From: Janthinobacterium sp. 17J80-10 | Lineage (GTDB): Bacteria; Pseudomonadota; Gammaproteobacteria; Burkholderiales; Burkholderiaceae_D | Assembly: GCF_004114795.1 (NCBI RefSeq) | Contig: NZ_CP035311.1 | Span: 3,906,001-3,970,000, forward strand | Length of the DNA: 64,000 bases | Reading direction: 5' to 3' | Shown: positions 53,831 to 63,204 of the stretch, piece after piece | Numbering within the stretch: position 1 is the first letter of the stretch | Layout of the letters: each line of letters opens with the position of its first letter | Notes under the pieces: generated by a model | Seen by the model: only the letters and a program-made list of their open reading frames with translations | Told to the model about the DNA's origin: nothing | Database searches by the model: none | Translations under genes and position numbers: made by a program

Positions 53831-54913
53831 ATGAACGACCATATCCTGACCCGCATCCAGCATCGCACTGGCATGCTCACCCTGAACCGCCCGCAGGCAC
53901 TGAACTCGCTGTCACTGGAAATGGTGCGCGCCATGACGCGCGCGCTGCTGGACTGGCGCGATGACGATGCAATCAAGGCGGTGTTCATCCACAGCAATAG
54001 TGAAAAAGCCTTTTGCGCCGGCGGCGATATCCGTTTTTTTTACCAGTCCGGGCAAGCCACGCCACAGCAAGGCAGCGCCCTGATAGAGGATTTTTTTACC
54101 GAGGAATATGCGCTTAACCGGCTGATCCATCACTACCCCAAGCCCTACATCGTGCTCATGGATGGCATCGTGATGGGTGGCGGCATGGGCATTGCCCAGT
54201 GCCACTCAGCCGGAAGGCTGCGGATCGTCACTGAACGCAGCAAGCTCGCCATGCCCGAAGTGAATATTGGCCTGTTTCCGGACGTCGGCGGAAGTTATTT
54301 CCTGTCGCGTGCGCCGGCTCAGATCGGCACCTGGCTGGCCCTGACGGCCAATCCCGTCGGCGCCGCCGATGCCCTGCATGCGGGGCTGGCGGATGTGTTT
54401 ATTCCGGCGGAGCGGCTGGCGGACCTGCACGCCTTGGCGGGCACAGGCGACGGCAACGATATCGACCAGGACGTGCGCCACTTTGCCGCGCAATTTTCTG
54501 CAGGCGACACCGGCGAACTGGCACGGCAGCGTGACGCCATCGACCACCACTTTTCCTTTGACGACGTGCCATCGATCATGGATTCGCTGGCCGGCGATGC
54601 CTCGGCGTTTGCGCAGACCACCCTGGCAACCATGCAAAAGCGCTCGCCGCTCATGCTGTGCGTGACCTTGCGGCAGTTGCGCGCGGGCGCCGGCATGACA
54701 TTCGAAGAGTGCCTGCGCATGGAACGTTCGATGATGCGCCACTGCTTCAAGCAGGGCGAGGCCTTCGAGGGCATCCGTGCCGCCGTGATCGACAAGGACT
54801 TGTGCCCGGCATGGGGATCGCCCTCGCCGCAAGCCGTCAGCGCAGAAATGGTGGCAGGATTTTTCCAGCCTGCGTGGCCGGCGCATGCGCACCCGTTGCG
54901 CACTTGGCTCTAG
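53831..54913 (+). CDS. Enoyl-CoA hydratase/3-hydroxyisobutyryl-CoA hydrolase family protein
   Basis: The 360-residue crotonase-fold protein has the HIBCH pattern: LNRPQALNSLSLEMV, AFCAGGDIRFFYQSG (about 61-75, with the oxyanion hole), VLMDGIVMGGGMGIAQ (about 108-123) and KLAMPEVNIGLFPDVGGSYFLSR. The length, 360 rather than about 260, matches 3-hydroxyisobutyryl-CoA hydrolase (valine degradation) rather than a simple hydratase. It stands alone after the hpf terminator, where related genomes often have ptsN. The substrate is inferred from length and motifs only. Confidence 0.86.
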   Translation: MNDHILTRIQHRTGMLTLNRPQALNSLSLEMVRAMTRALLDWRDDDAIKAVFIHSNSEKAFCAGGDIRFFYQSGQATPQQGSALIEDFFTEEYALNRLIHHYPKPYIVLMDGIVMGGGMGIAQCHSAGRLRIVTERSKLAMPEVNIGLFPDVGGSYFLSRAPAQIGTWLALTANPVGAADALHAGLADVFIPAERLADLHALAGTGDGNDIDQDVRHFAAQFSAGDTGELARQRDAIDHHFSFDDVPSIMDSLAGDASAFAQTTLATMQKRSPLMLCVTLRQLRAGAGMTFEECLRMERSMMRHCFKQGEAFEGIRAAVIDKDLCPAWGSPSPQAVSAEMVAGFFQPAWPAHAHPLRTWL

Positions 54914-54925
54914 AGGCCGCGGGCT

Positions 54926-56062
54926 TCAGATCTCGTCGATCATGAACAGGCGGCGGTGTTCGCGCATGGCGTAGCGATCCGTCATGCCTGCGATATAGTC
55001 GGCAACCTTGCGCGCCTGCCGTGCCGGATCGCCGCCAGCCACCTGGTAGTCCGGCGCCAGCAGGCGCGGCTCTGCCATGAACGTCTCGAAAAGCTCGCGC
55101 ACGATCCGTTTGGCCTTGCTGGTCATGCGGTTGACCTGGTAATGCCGGTACAGGTTCTCGCGCAGGAAACGTTTGAGCAGCAACTCTTCCTTGCGCATGG
55201 CATCGGAAAAACTGATGAGTGCGGGCGCGTTGCGCACCTGTTCGAGGCTTTGCACGCCAGCATCCTGAATTTTTTGTCCGGAAGTGCTGATCAGGTCGAC
55301 GATTAGGGTATTGATCATCCGCCGCACGGTCTCGTTGATCATCCGCCGCCCGCCGATACCCGGAAACGCAGCTTCCGCCTCGCGCCGATGGCGCGCGAAA
55401 AAATCGATTTCGTCGAGCTGCTCGATGGTCAGCAAGCCTGAGCGCAAGCCATCGTCGATATCATGGTTGTTGTAGGCGATTTCATCGGCGAGGTTGGCCA
55501 GTTGCGCTTCCAGGGTTGGCTGCTTCTTTTCCAGGAATCGCTGCCCGAGCTCGCCCAGCATGTGCGCATTCTGCGAGGAACAGTGCTTCAAAACGCCTTC
55601 GCGCGTTTCAAACATCAGGTTTAATCCATCGAATGCGCCATAGCGCTCTTCGAGCTTGTCGACCACCCGCAGGCTCTGCAAGTTGTGTTCGAAGCCGCCA
55701 TATTGGTCCATGCAGGCGTTGAGGGCATCCTGCCCGGCGTGGCCGAACGGCGTATGCCCGAGGTCGTGGGCCAGCGAAATCGCTTCAACCAGGTCTTCAT
55801 TCAGGCGCAGATTGCGCGCGATCGAGCGGGCAATCTGTGCCACCTCAATGCTATGCGTCAGGCGCGTGCGGAACAGGTCGCCTTCATGATTGACGAACAC
55901 CTGGGTCTTGTATTCCAGGCGGCGAAAGGCGGTGGAGTGGACGATGCGGTCACGATCGCGCTGGAACTCGGTACGCGAGGTGGCGGGCGATTCGGCGAAA
56001 CGCCTGCCTCGCGATGTCGCGGAATGTGCCGCATAGGGAGCGAGGTAGGCTTCGAGATTCAT
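54926..56062 (-). CDS. dgt: Deoxyguanosinetriphosphate triphosphohydrolase-like protein
   Basis: The 378-residue HD-superfamily enzyme cuts triphosphate from dNTPs, most likely dGTP. HD motifs are [20 protein letters not shown] (about 71-90) and [19 protein letters not shown] (about 102-120), with a later [15 protein letters not shown]. The N-terminal [39 protein letters not shown] is typical of the dGTPase-like family. I start it at 56062 because ATG directly follows the aroB stop; an in-frame ATG at 56092 would overlap aroB by 29 bases. It belongs to the aroK-aroB-dgt unit. Confidence 0.94.
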   Translation of the reverse strand: MNLEAYLAPYAAHSATSRGRRFAESPATSRTEFQRDRDRIVHSTAFRRLEYKTQVFVNHEGDLFRTRLTHSIEVAQIARSIARNLRLNEDLVEAISLAHDLGHTPFGHAGQDALNACMDQYGGFEHNLQSLRVVDKLEERYGAFDGLNLMFETREGVLKHCSSQNAHMLGELGQRFLEKKQPTLEAQLANLADEIAYNNHDIDDGLRSGLLTIEQLDEIDFFARHRREAEAAFPGIGGRRMINETVRRMINTLIVDLISTSGQKIQDAGVQSLEQVRNAPALISFSDAMRKEELLLKRFLRENLYRHYQVNRMTSKAKRIVRELFETFMAEPRLLAPDYQVAGGDPARQARKVADYIAGMTDRYAMREHRRLFMIDEI

Positions 56063-56063
56063 G

Positions 56064-57164
56064 TCAGCCGATGCAGGCGTTGATGCTTTCAATCAGGATT
56101 TCCTGAGGCACCGTGGTGATGACGGCAGTCCCCAGGGGCTTGAGAAGAATGAACTTGATCTGCCCGGCCTCGTTTTTCTTGTCGACTTGCATGAGTTCGA
56201 TCCAGCGCGCGGCGCCAAGGTCAGGTGCGCGCACCGGCAAGCCTGCTGCGCGCACCAGCGCCGCAATACGCTCTTTTGCGGCAGCGTCGATGTAACCCAG
56301 GCGTTGCGACAATTCTGCAGCCATGACCATGCCACAGCCGACCGCTTCGCCATGCAGCCATTCGCCATAGCCAAGCCCCGCCTCGATTGCATGGCCGAAG
56401 GTATGGCCGAAATTGAGGATGGCGCGCAAGCCGCCTTCCCGCTCGTCCTGGCGCACCACGTCTGCCTTGATCTCGCACGAACGCTGGATGGCATAGGCGA
56501 TCGCATGGGCATCACGCGCCATGAGCTTGGCGATGTTCGTTTCAATCCAGTCGAAAAACGCGGCATCGATAATTGCGCCATGCTTGATGACTTCTGCCAT
56601 GCCGGCCGATAGCTCGCGCGACGCCAGGGTATCCAGCGTCAAGGTATCGGCGATCACGGCTTGCGGCTGGTAAAAGGCGCCGATCATGTTCTTGCCCAGC
56701 GGATGATTGATGCCGGTCTTGCCGCCCACCGAGGAATCCACTTGCGCCAGCAGCGTGGTCGGCACTTGCACGAAAGGCACGCCACGCATGTACGTGGCCG
56801 CGGCAAATCCTGTCATGTCGCCGATCACGCCGCCACCGAGCGCCACCAAGGTTGTCTTGCGGTCGCATTTTTGCGCCAGCAAGACATCGAAAATGCGCAT
56901 CAGGTTTTCCCAGGTTTTCTCCTCCTCCCCATCAGGCAGGATAATCGTTGTCACCTGTTTGCCGGCAGCTTGCAGCGAAGACGTCAGCCGCTCCAGATAA
57001 AGCGGTGCCACAACCGTGTTGGTGACAATCGCGGCGCGGGGGCCGGCGATATGGTGCCCCACCACATTCGGATTTGCCAGCAAGGACTGGCCAATCGTGA
57101 TCGGGTATGCGCGTTCGCCCAGATCGACCTGCAATTCAATGGGCGTAAAAGACTGGTTGGACAT
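56064..57164 (-). CDS. aroB: 3-dehydroquinate synthase
   Basis: AroB turns DAHP into 3-dehydroquinate, the second step of the shikimate pathway, with NAD and a metal ion. The 366-residue protein has [86 protein letters not shown], a block so conserved that the identity is sure; the metal ligands are in later [16 protein letters not shown]. It follows aroK by 24 bases. Confidence 0.97.
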   Translation of the reverse strand: MSNQSFTPIELQVDLGERAYPITIGQSLLANPNVVGHHIAGPRAAIVTNTVVAPLYLERLTSSLQAAGKQVTTIILPDGEEEKTWENLMRIFDVLLAQKCDRKTTLVALGGGVIGDMTGFAAATYMRGVPFVQVPTTLLAQVDSSVGGKTGINHPLGKNMIGAFYQPQAVIADTLTLDTLASRELSAGMAEVIKHGAIIDAAFFDWIETNIAKLMARDAHAIAYAIQRSCEIKADVVRQDEREGGLRAILNFGHTFGHAIEAGLGYGEWLHGEAVGCGMVMAAELSQRLGYIDAAAKERIAALVRAAGLPVRAPDLGAARWIELMQVDKKNEAGQIKFILLKPLGTAVITTVPQEILIESINACIG

Positions 57165-57188
57165 GGTTATCTCAGAAAAAACGGTCGT

Positions 57189-57737
57189 TCAGGCTTCCGG
57201 GGCGGCTTTCGCCTGCTCTGCCGCTTCCAGCCGTTCGAGTTCGGTCAGAATGGTCTGTACCAGTGATTGTACGTTAGGGCGACCGGTTTCGACGACCAGG
57301 TCCGCCACTTCGAGATAGAGCGGTTCACGTATACGTGCCAGTTCCTCAAGGCGGGCGCGCGGATCCGCAGTCTGCAGCAGGGGCCGGTTCTTGTCATGGC
57401 TGGTACGCTGCAAAATGCTCGAGATGCTGGCACGCAGGTAGATCACCACGCCCCCAGCTTTCAGGCATGCCCGGTTTTCCGGCTTGAGGATGGCGCCGCC
57501 CCCTGTGGCCAGGACGATGCCTGGCTGTGCAGTCAAGTCGCGGATGGCTTCTGTTTCGCGCTGGCGAAAACCTTCCTCGCCCTCGATCTCGAAAATCAAA
57601 GGAATAGAGGCGCCGGTACGCGCCTCTATTTCATGATCCGAATCGATGAAACGCCGATTGAGTTTTTTGGCAAGGGCACGGCCGACGGTAGTCTTGCCTG
57701 CGCCCATGAGGCCGACGAGGAATATATTTTTGTTCAT
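57189..57737 (-). CDS. aroK: Shikimate kinase
   Basis: AroK phosphorylates shikimate. The 182-residue P-loop protein has Walker [20 protein letters not shown] (about 9-27), shikimate-binding [11 protein letters not shown] (about 33-43) and [11 protein letters not shown]. The C-terminal lid region [24 protein letters not shown] is intact. It lies 87 bases after pilQ; an 11-bp inverted repeat fills the gap next to its start. In many proteobacteria aroK and aroB follow pilMNOPQ as here. Confidence 0.97.
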   Translation of the reverse strand: MNKNIFLVGLMGAGKTTVGRALAKKLNRRFIDSDHEIEARTGASIPLIFEIEGEEGFRQRETEAIRDLTAQPGIVLATGGGAILKPENRACLKAGGVVIYLRASISSILQRTSHDKNRPLLQTADPRARLEELARIREPLYLEVADLVVETGRPNVQSLVQTILTELERLEAAEQAKAAPEA

Positions 57738-57806
57738 ACAATTCAGGGCTGGAAACGCAATTTTATTGCTTTTCCCTCATTCGCGCGAGCCCAGACCCTG
57801 AATTGT
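57738..57806. repeat. Inverted repeat between pilQ and aroK
   Basis: The arms ACAATTCAGGG (57738-57748) and CCCTGAATTGT (57796-57806) are perfect 11-bp inverted repeats 47 bases apart. The first arm directly abuts the aroK start codon on the minus strand. On RNA the arms could fold into a long-loop hairpin that hides the start, or they may be a regulator site. Confidence 0.45.
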
Positions 57807-57824
57807 GAAACGTTCTCTCGCTGA

Positions 57825-59966
57825 TTACCGTACCGACAGCTTGTCACTCAGGATCTTCGGCGTCAGGAAGATCAGAAGTTCGGTCTTGTCATTGGTACGG
57901 CTGGTGGTCTTGAACAGGTTGCCCAGGACAGGAATATCGCCGAACAATGGCACTTTGGAGACTGAGTCACGCTCAACCTGCTGGTAAATACCGCCCAACA
58001 CGATCGTGCCGCCATTTTCAACCAGCACTTGCGTTTTTACGTGCTTGGTGTCGATCGCAAAACCGGAAATCGTTTGCTGGCCGACGCTATCCTTGTTCAC
58101 ATCGACATCCAGAATCACATTGCCATCCGGCGTAATCTGCGGGGTTACTTCGAGTTTCAGATTGGCTTTCCGGAAGGCGACAGAAGTAGCACCACTGCTG
58201 GTCGCTTGCTGGTATGGCAATTCCGTACCCTGCTCGATCAAGGCTTTCAACTGATCAGCAGTCACGATACGCGGGCTGGAGATAATCTTGCCCTTGCCAT
58301 CCGCTTCCAGGGCCGATAGTTCCAGGCTAATGAAGCGCGTTGCGGCGGCATTGAATAATGATACCGCGATGGTACCTGCGGTATTGCCGAGCAAGCCATT
58401 AGCCGGCAAATTCACGTTATTGCCATTCACTGTTTGCAAATTGGTCAGATTGAGGCCGGGAGCCGCTGCATCAGCTTCTTGCCGACCGCCGACTTCCACC
58501 ACGTTGCTACCGCCGGACGTGCTTCTTTGCAAGCCAAAACCCAGTTTCGCACCCAGGTTCTTACTAAAGGTATCGCTTGCCTCGACAATGCGTGCCTCGA
58601 TCAATACTTGCTTGGATGCAACGTCAGTTTTTTGGACCAGCTTGCGTACTTCTTCCAGCTTGGACGGAATATCCGTTACAAACAATTGATTGGTACGCGG
58701 ATCAATCACAGCGCTACCGCGCTTGGACAGAATTCGGTTAGTGGTCCCCCCAGCGCTATCCAAGGCAAACACCTGCTTGAAGGATTCCGCTTTTTGGTAA
58801 TTCAACTGGAAGATTTCGGTTTTTACCGGTTCCAGTTCAGCGATCTGCGCCTTTTGCTCCAGCTCCAGTTTTTCCTTGGTCAGCAATTCATCTTTTGGCG
58901 CAATCCACAATACTGTTCCATTCTTGCGCTTGTCCAGGCCTTTGGCCTGCAGCACGATATCCAGTGCCTGATCCCAAGGAACGTCCTTGAGACGCAGTGT
59001 CAGGTTACCTGTCACCGTATCGCTGGTAATGATATTCAGGCCCGTAAAGTCAGCAATTACTTGCAGCACTGCGCGCACTTCCACATTCTGGAAATTCAGC
59101 GACAAGCGCTCGCCACTATAGCCTTGCGTTCCCTGCACCAGCTTGTTCGGATCTTCCTTGATTGGCTTGACTTCAACCACCAACTGCGTATCACTCTGAT
59201 AGGCACTGTGCTCCCACAGCCCGTGGGGCGTGATCACCATGCGCACGTTCTCACCCTGCGGCGTGGTTGTGACCGTCTTTACTGGTGTGCCGAAATCGCT
59301 GACATCCAGGCGTCGACGCAATACGTCAGGCAAGCTTGTTTTCAGAAAGTCGACAACGATCGTCTGCCCCTGCTGGCGTACATCCACGCCAACCTGGTTG
59401 TTCGGCAAATTAACCACCACACGCCCCTCGCCGGATGCGCCGCGACGGAAATCAACGTCGCGCAATGCCGCCCTGCCCACGTTCGCCGGCGCAGCGGCCG
59501 CTATTGACGTACCCGCGGCATTGACCGGCGTTGCGACGCCGCCGGAGCCATCGATGGTCACCACGACGGCATTTCCTTCGATCACGGTGGCGTAGTTGAG
59601 AGGCCGCAACAGGTTGAATACCAGGCGCGAACGCTCGCCGGCCTGGACTACATTCACATTACGGACATCGCCCAGATTGATGCTTTGTGTGGCTACTCCC
59701 GTCGCATTGGCTGTACCCGGAAAATCCAGGGCAATACGTGACGGGTTGGTAATGGAAAACCCGATGGGCGGCTTTTCCATCGGGTTCTTCATCGTCACCT
59801 TGACGATGACATTGGCACCCTGCTGATTGGCCGTGATCGACTCGATGGCGTTTTCCTGTGCACTAGCAAATGCACAAGTACTGCCAAGTAGTGCGAAGGC
59901 AAAAAGTTGCCATACCTTGCGTTGTAACGCGCCGGCGTTCTTGAATTGTTCTCTTAACGCATTCAT
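57825..59966 (-). CDS. pilQ: Type IV pilus secretin PilQ
   Basis: PilQ forms the outer-membrane channel of the type IV pilus. The 713-residue precursor has a signal peptide (about 1-36, ending TCAFASAQ), two AMIN domains that bind peptidoglycan (about 40-250, such as GFSITNPSRIALDFPGTANA), a secretin N0/N1 region (NLTLRLKDVPWDQALDIVLQAKGL) and the C-terminal secretin domain (about 470-710) ending DKTELLIFLTPKIL. It shares its first base with the stop of pilP. It is the last of pilMNOPQ. Confidence 0.97.
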   Translation of the reverse strand: MNALREQFKNAGALQRKVWQLFAFALLGSTCAFASAQENAIESITANQQGANVIVKVTMKNPMEKPPIGFSITNPSRIALDFPGTANATGVATQSINLGDVRNVNVVQAGERSRLVFNLLRPLNYATVIEGNAVVVTIDGSGGVATPVNAAGTSIAAAAPANVGRAALRDVDFRRGASGEGRVVVNLPNNQVGVDVRQQGQTIVVDFLKTSLPDVLRRRLDVSDFGTPVKTVTTTPQGENVRMVITPHGLWEHSAYQSDTQLVVEVKPIKEDPNKLVQGTQGYSGERLSLNFQNVEVRAVLQVIADFTGLNIITSDTVTGNLTLRLKDVPWDQALDIVLQAKGLDKRKNGTVLWIAPKDELLTKEKLELEQKAQIAELEPVKTEIFQLNYQKAESFKQVFALDSAGGTTNRILSKRGSAVIDPRTNQLFVTDIPSKLEEVRKLVQKTDVASKQVLIEARIVEASDTFSKNLGAKLGFGLQRSTSGGSNVVEVGGRQEADAAAPGLNLTNLQTVNGNNVNLPANGLLGNTAGTIAVSLFNAAATRFISLELSALEADGKGKIISSPRIVTADQLKALIEQGTELPYQQATSSGATSVAFRKANLKLEVTPQITPDGNVILDVDVNKDSVGQQTISGFAIDTKHVKTQVLVENGGTIVLGGIYQQVERDSVSKVPLFGDIPVLGNLFKTTSRTNDKTELLIFLTPKILSDKLSVR

Positions 59967-60505
59967 TATTTAATCTCCTGCAACTCTAACTTGGCTTGAC
60001 GTTCGACCCATTCGCCGGACGCATCTTGGACAATTTCTTTTAACTCAACTGCAGTGTCGGTGATATTCGTGATCATGCCGAAATTCTGGCCGACGTAATT
60101 GCCGACCTTGAGATGAAACACCGTCCTGTCTGCCTGAATGAGTGCATAGTTGATGCCAGGCTTTTGCATGGTGCCGACCATCCGCAGAGTGTCGAGCGGA
60201 TAACTTTCCAAAGCTTCGCGGCGGCGCTCCATATCGGGTTTTAATATGCTGCTCGAATTGCCTTTGGCCTTGGCCAAGGCAATTGCCAGTTTGGTTGGGC
60301 TATAAGGATCCACGGTATCGCGTTGATCATAAGAAAAAGGCAGGAATTTCTTTGGCTCGGACAACTTGGGTACGTTTACCTTGGTTTGCTGCCTTGTCTC
60401 ATCCATCCATTGCCGCACTTCATCGAGGCCGCCATTGTCACACCCGCTCAACGCCGCCGCTCCCGCCAGCGCCAGGCCGATGCAATACAACCGGGTGGTC
60501 ATCAT
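59966..60505 (-). CDS. pilP: Type IV pilus lipoprotein PilP
   Basis: PilP is an inner-membrane lipoprotein that links PilMNO to PilQ. The 179-residue product has a lipobox LSGCDNGG (Cys22), and the PilP beta-domain near the C-terminus (YALIQADRTVFHLKVGNYVGQNFGMITNITDTAVELKEIVQDASGEWVER). The family start and length match. It overlaps pilO by four bases and pilQ by one. Confidence 0.95.
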   Translation of the reverse strand: MMTTRLYCIGLALAGAAALSGCDNGGLDEVRQWMDETRQQTKVNVPKLSEPKKFLPFSYDQRDTVDPYSPTKLAIALAKAKGNSSSILKPDMERRREALESYPLDTLRMVGTMQKPGINYALIQADRTVFHLKVGNYVGQNFGMITNITDTAVELKEIVQDASGEWVERQAKLELQEIK

Positions 60506-61161
60506 TTTTTGGCTCCCTTCTTCTTTTTACCCGCTACCGCACGCTGCGCGTCCACTTCCTCGCGATCCAGATAACGGAAGGTTTTCGCCACTGCATCGAG
60601 ACTCAGCGTTCTGTCCTTAGTCGTGGTCAGCTGCAGATTATTCAAGGTAACGATTCGTGGCAAATTAGCAATATCGCCTGTAAATGCGCCGACATCATGA
60701 TAACTGCCAGTCACCTTAATGCTGATAGGCAGTTCTGCATAATAGTCTTTCACGATCACTTGGCCAGGTTTGAATAATTCAAATTGCAACCCGCGACCCA
60801 AGCCAGCCTGATTGATGTCCGAGAGGAGTGCGTCCATCTCAGCCTTGCTTGGCAATTGTTTTTCCAGAGTGGCGACATATTCCCCCACCTGTTCCTTTTG
60901 CCTGCGCAAGGCATCCAGATTAACTGCTTGCCTGACCTTATCCTGATAAGCAGTCCTGAGAGTAAGCTCTGCCTGCTTGCCTGCTTCCAGTTCTTCCAGT
61001 TGCGGGCTCCAATACAGATACCAACCGAGAAAAACCACAAGAGCCAGTGCACCGAATGCACACAACAAGCGTGGTGCAATTGGCCACAAGCCCGGGTGAC
61101 GTCCGTTCAAGCCGCGAAATTGCGCGGATAACGACTCGCCTAAATTATTCAGATCTGCCAT
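60502..61161 (-). CDS. pilO: Type IV pilus inner-membrane protein PilO
   Basis: PilO pairs with PilN in the inner-membrane alignment complex. The 219-residue protein begins MADLNNLGESLSAQ, followed by one membrane helix (about 31-50, LLCAFGALALVVFLGWYLY), a coiled coil (ELEAGKQAELTLRTAYQDKVRQAVNLDALRRQKEQVGEYVATLEKQLP) and a ferredoxin-like C-terminal domain. I start it at 61161; the frame runs to 61317 but that would run into pilN. pilN ends 13 bases upstream. Confidence 0.95.
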   Translation of the reverse strand: MADLNNLGESLSAQFRGLNGRHPGLWPIAPRLLCAFGALALVVFLGWYLYWSPQLEELEAGKQAELTLRTAYQDKVRQAVNLDALRRQKEQVGEYVATLEKQLPSKAEMDALLSDINQAGLGRGLQFELFKPGQVIVKDYYAELPISIKVTGSYHDVGAFTGDIANLPRIVTLNNLQLTTTKDRTLSLDAVAKTFRYLDREEVDAQRAVAGKKKKGAKK

Positions 61162-61174
61162 GGCGTCATTCCTG

Positions 61175-61807
61175 TCAAGGTGCCTTGGGCGCCGCCGGCG
61201 CCGCAGCAGTACCAGCCGCAATTGCGGCCGGCGGTTGTTGTACCTGATCGCGGGGACGCTTGATCCCGACATTGACCGTGAAGTCAAAAACCCTCTTGGC
61301 ATCCCGTCCAGTGCCAACGCCAGCGGCGCGAATTTCGATCAGGTCTGGACGCTCCAGCCATGTCGAATTGTTGCCGAGATTGCGCAGCAATTCTGATACA
61401 CGCTCATTGGATTGCGCGTAACCATTCAAGGCAACCCGCTGTCCTTCTTGCTTGAAGGATTTCAGGTACACCCCTTCCGGCACCTGCTTGACCAATTCAT
61501 CCATCAGATACACTGGTTGATTGCGATCGCTTTGCAAGTCTTCGACCGCCTGCTGGCGCGCCTTGAGCGCTTCGATTTCCTCGCGCAGCGTGGCAATTTC
61601 CTTGATCTGTACATCCAGCTTGGCGTTTTCTGCCTTGATGAATTCATTGCGCTCGGTTTGCGCGGAAATCTGTGCCGCGATAAACCCGCCGCCGGCCAGC
61701 ACAATCAAGCCGCCAGCCAATGCCGCACTACCCAGCAAGGCAATAAATCCGGCCTTGCGTTGCTTGCGCTTTTCCTCACGATGAGGAAGCAGATTAATCT
61801 TGACCAT
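61175..61807 (-). CDS. pilN: Type IV pilus inner-membrane protein PilN
   Basis: PilN is the partner of PilO; its N-terminal INLLPHREEKRKQRKAGF (residues 4-21) inserts into PilM. One membrane helix follows (about 25-50) and a coiled coil (AKLDVQIKEIATLREEIEALKARQQAVEDLQSD), with a C-terminal domain and a Pro/Ala-rich tail. The 210-residue length is typical. It shares a base with the pilM stop. Confidence 0.95.
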   Translation of the reverse strand: MVKINLLPHREEKRKQRKAGFIALLGSAALAGGLIVLAGGGFIAAQISAQTERNEFIKAENAKLDVQIKEIATLREEIEALKARQQAVEDLQSDRNQPVYLMDELVKQVPEGVYLKSFKQEGQRVALNGYAQSNERVSELLRNLGNNSTWLERPDLIEIRAAGVGTGRDAKRVFDFTVNVGIKRPRDQVQQPPAAIAAGTAAAPAAPKAP

Positions 61808-62886
61808 CAGTCAAACCTCCGCATTGCCAGGCCGCAGGCCACGAGATAGGCGGGCGCTTCCGTGCGTAATTGTTTTTCCCGGATACTTGATGCCAGTTGC
61901 ATACCCTTGAATGGGCTGACGACCGATGCTGAAATTTTCGTCCGGTCGGCGACAACATCGACCAGGCCGGGAATCGCGGCACATCCCCCTGCCAGGAAAA
62001 TCTGGTCGATCCGGGTATAAGGCGTGGAGGTGAAGAAAAATTGCACAGCGCGTGTGACTTCCATCGCGGCGCTTTCAAGGAAAGGCTCCAGCAACTCGTG
62101 CTCATAACCTTCAGGCAGATCCCCACTTTTCTTTTTCGCTTCGGCTTCGTCATGCGACAAGCCGTAGGCGCGCACAATATCTTGCGTCAATTGCCCGCCA
62201 CCGAAGGGCTGCTCCCGTTCGTAGATGGTCTGACCATCCAGCAATACGGAAATATGCGTGACCTGCGTACCAATCTGCAATAACGCGACAATCTGCCCCT
62301 GTCCCCCGCTTGGCAATTGCGCCACCAGGCGGTCGACTGCGGCGCGGGCGGCATAGGATTCGATATCCATCACCAGCGGCTTTAAGCCGGCCGCCTCTGC
62401 GACAGCAACACGGTCTTCGACTTTTTCCTTGCGCGTTGCTGCCAGTAAAACTTCAACATCTTCCGGAGAATTTTGCGCTGGACCGCATACGTCAAAATCC
62501 AGGCTGACTTCATCCAGCGCGAAGGGAATATATTGGCTGGCTTCGGTTTCCACCTGAATTTCCAGCTCTTCTTCGATCAAGCCGCCGGGCAAAATAATCT
62601 TTTTCGTAATCACGGAAGCCGGGGGCATACCCAACGCCACGTGCTTGGCCTTGGTACCACTCTTTTTCCAGACACGCCGAACGGCTTCAGACACCTGCTC
62701 GATGTTTTCAATATTGCCGTCCACAACGGCGCCGCGCGGCAAAGGTTCTGACGCGAAACGTTCTAACCGCAATTCATTTTTGCCAGCTTGAGACAACTCC
62801 ACGAGCTTGACGCCCGAAGTGCTGATATCAAGACCGACCAACGGCGAATTTGCTTTGCCGAATAAGGATCCAAGATCTAGAGCCAA
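61807..62886 (-). CDS. pilM: Type IV pilus actin-like protein PilM
   Basis: PilM is the cytoplasmic actin-like protein that binds PilN. The 359-residue protein has the FtsA-like pattern: VGLDISTSGVKLVELSQ (about 17-33) and a later LAGGCAAIPGLVDVVADR. The start is TTG; GGAG lies about 9 nt upstream in GGGGGAGACCTGGCT. It begins pilMNOPQ; the divergent ponA gene lies 318 bases away. Confidence 0.95.
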   Translation of the reverse strand: MALDLGSLFGKANSPLVGLDISTSGVKLVELSQAGKNELRLERFASEPLPRGAVVDGNIENIEQVSEAVRRVWKKSGTKAKHVALGMPPASVITKKIILPGGLIEEELEIQVETEASQYIPFALDEVSLDFDVCGPAQNSPEDVEVLLAATRKEKVEDRVAVAEAAGLKPLVMDIESYAARAAVDRLVAQLPSGGQGQIVALLQIGTQVTHISVLLDGQTIYEREQPFGGGQLTQDIVRAYGLSHDEAEAKKKSGDLPEGYEHELLEPFLESAAMEVTRAVQFFFTSTPYTRIDQIFLAGGCAAIPGLVDVVADRTKISASVVSPFKGMQLASSIREKQLRTEAPAYLVACGLAMRRFD

Positions 62887-63204
62887 AGCCAGGTCTCCCC
62901 CGAAAATACGCCCGTATTGAACTGTTCGCCTAACTACCTGCCTAACAGACGAATAAAATTGCGCGTGGAAAATCTTGTTTAAAAACCAGTGTTTAGACGA
63001 CTTTTGTCAAACGTTACATTAAATCGTAGCAATAAGGTTCAGGCGATGTAAAGCAATTTCCTTACAGTAATTTACAAATCCGTTGCCAAAACCCCACGCG
63101 AGCAAGCTCCCCAGCTGGTTTTCATTGCTTTGCCGTAGAGACGTTCAGTACAGGTTTGCCGGACGTTTATAATGAGCTGGATACTATTTCCATAGATAAA
63201 GCGC
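62887..63204. other. Intergenic region between divergent pilM and ponA
   Basis: A 318-base stretch with no convincing gene. It is AT-rich from about 62950 to 63080. On the minus strand TTGACA (63005-63010) could be the -35 for pilM, but the base run 17 bases on is GGTTTT, a poor -10. On the plus strand there is the TATAAT at 63170 for ponA. No long palindrome or repeat is seen. Confidence 0.6.
63170..63175 (+). promoter_or_regulatory. Candidate -10 element for ponA
   Basis: A perfect TATAAT lies 29 bases before the ponA start. The -35 region (CAGTAC at 16 bases) is weak. Confidence 0.45.
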
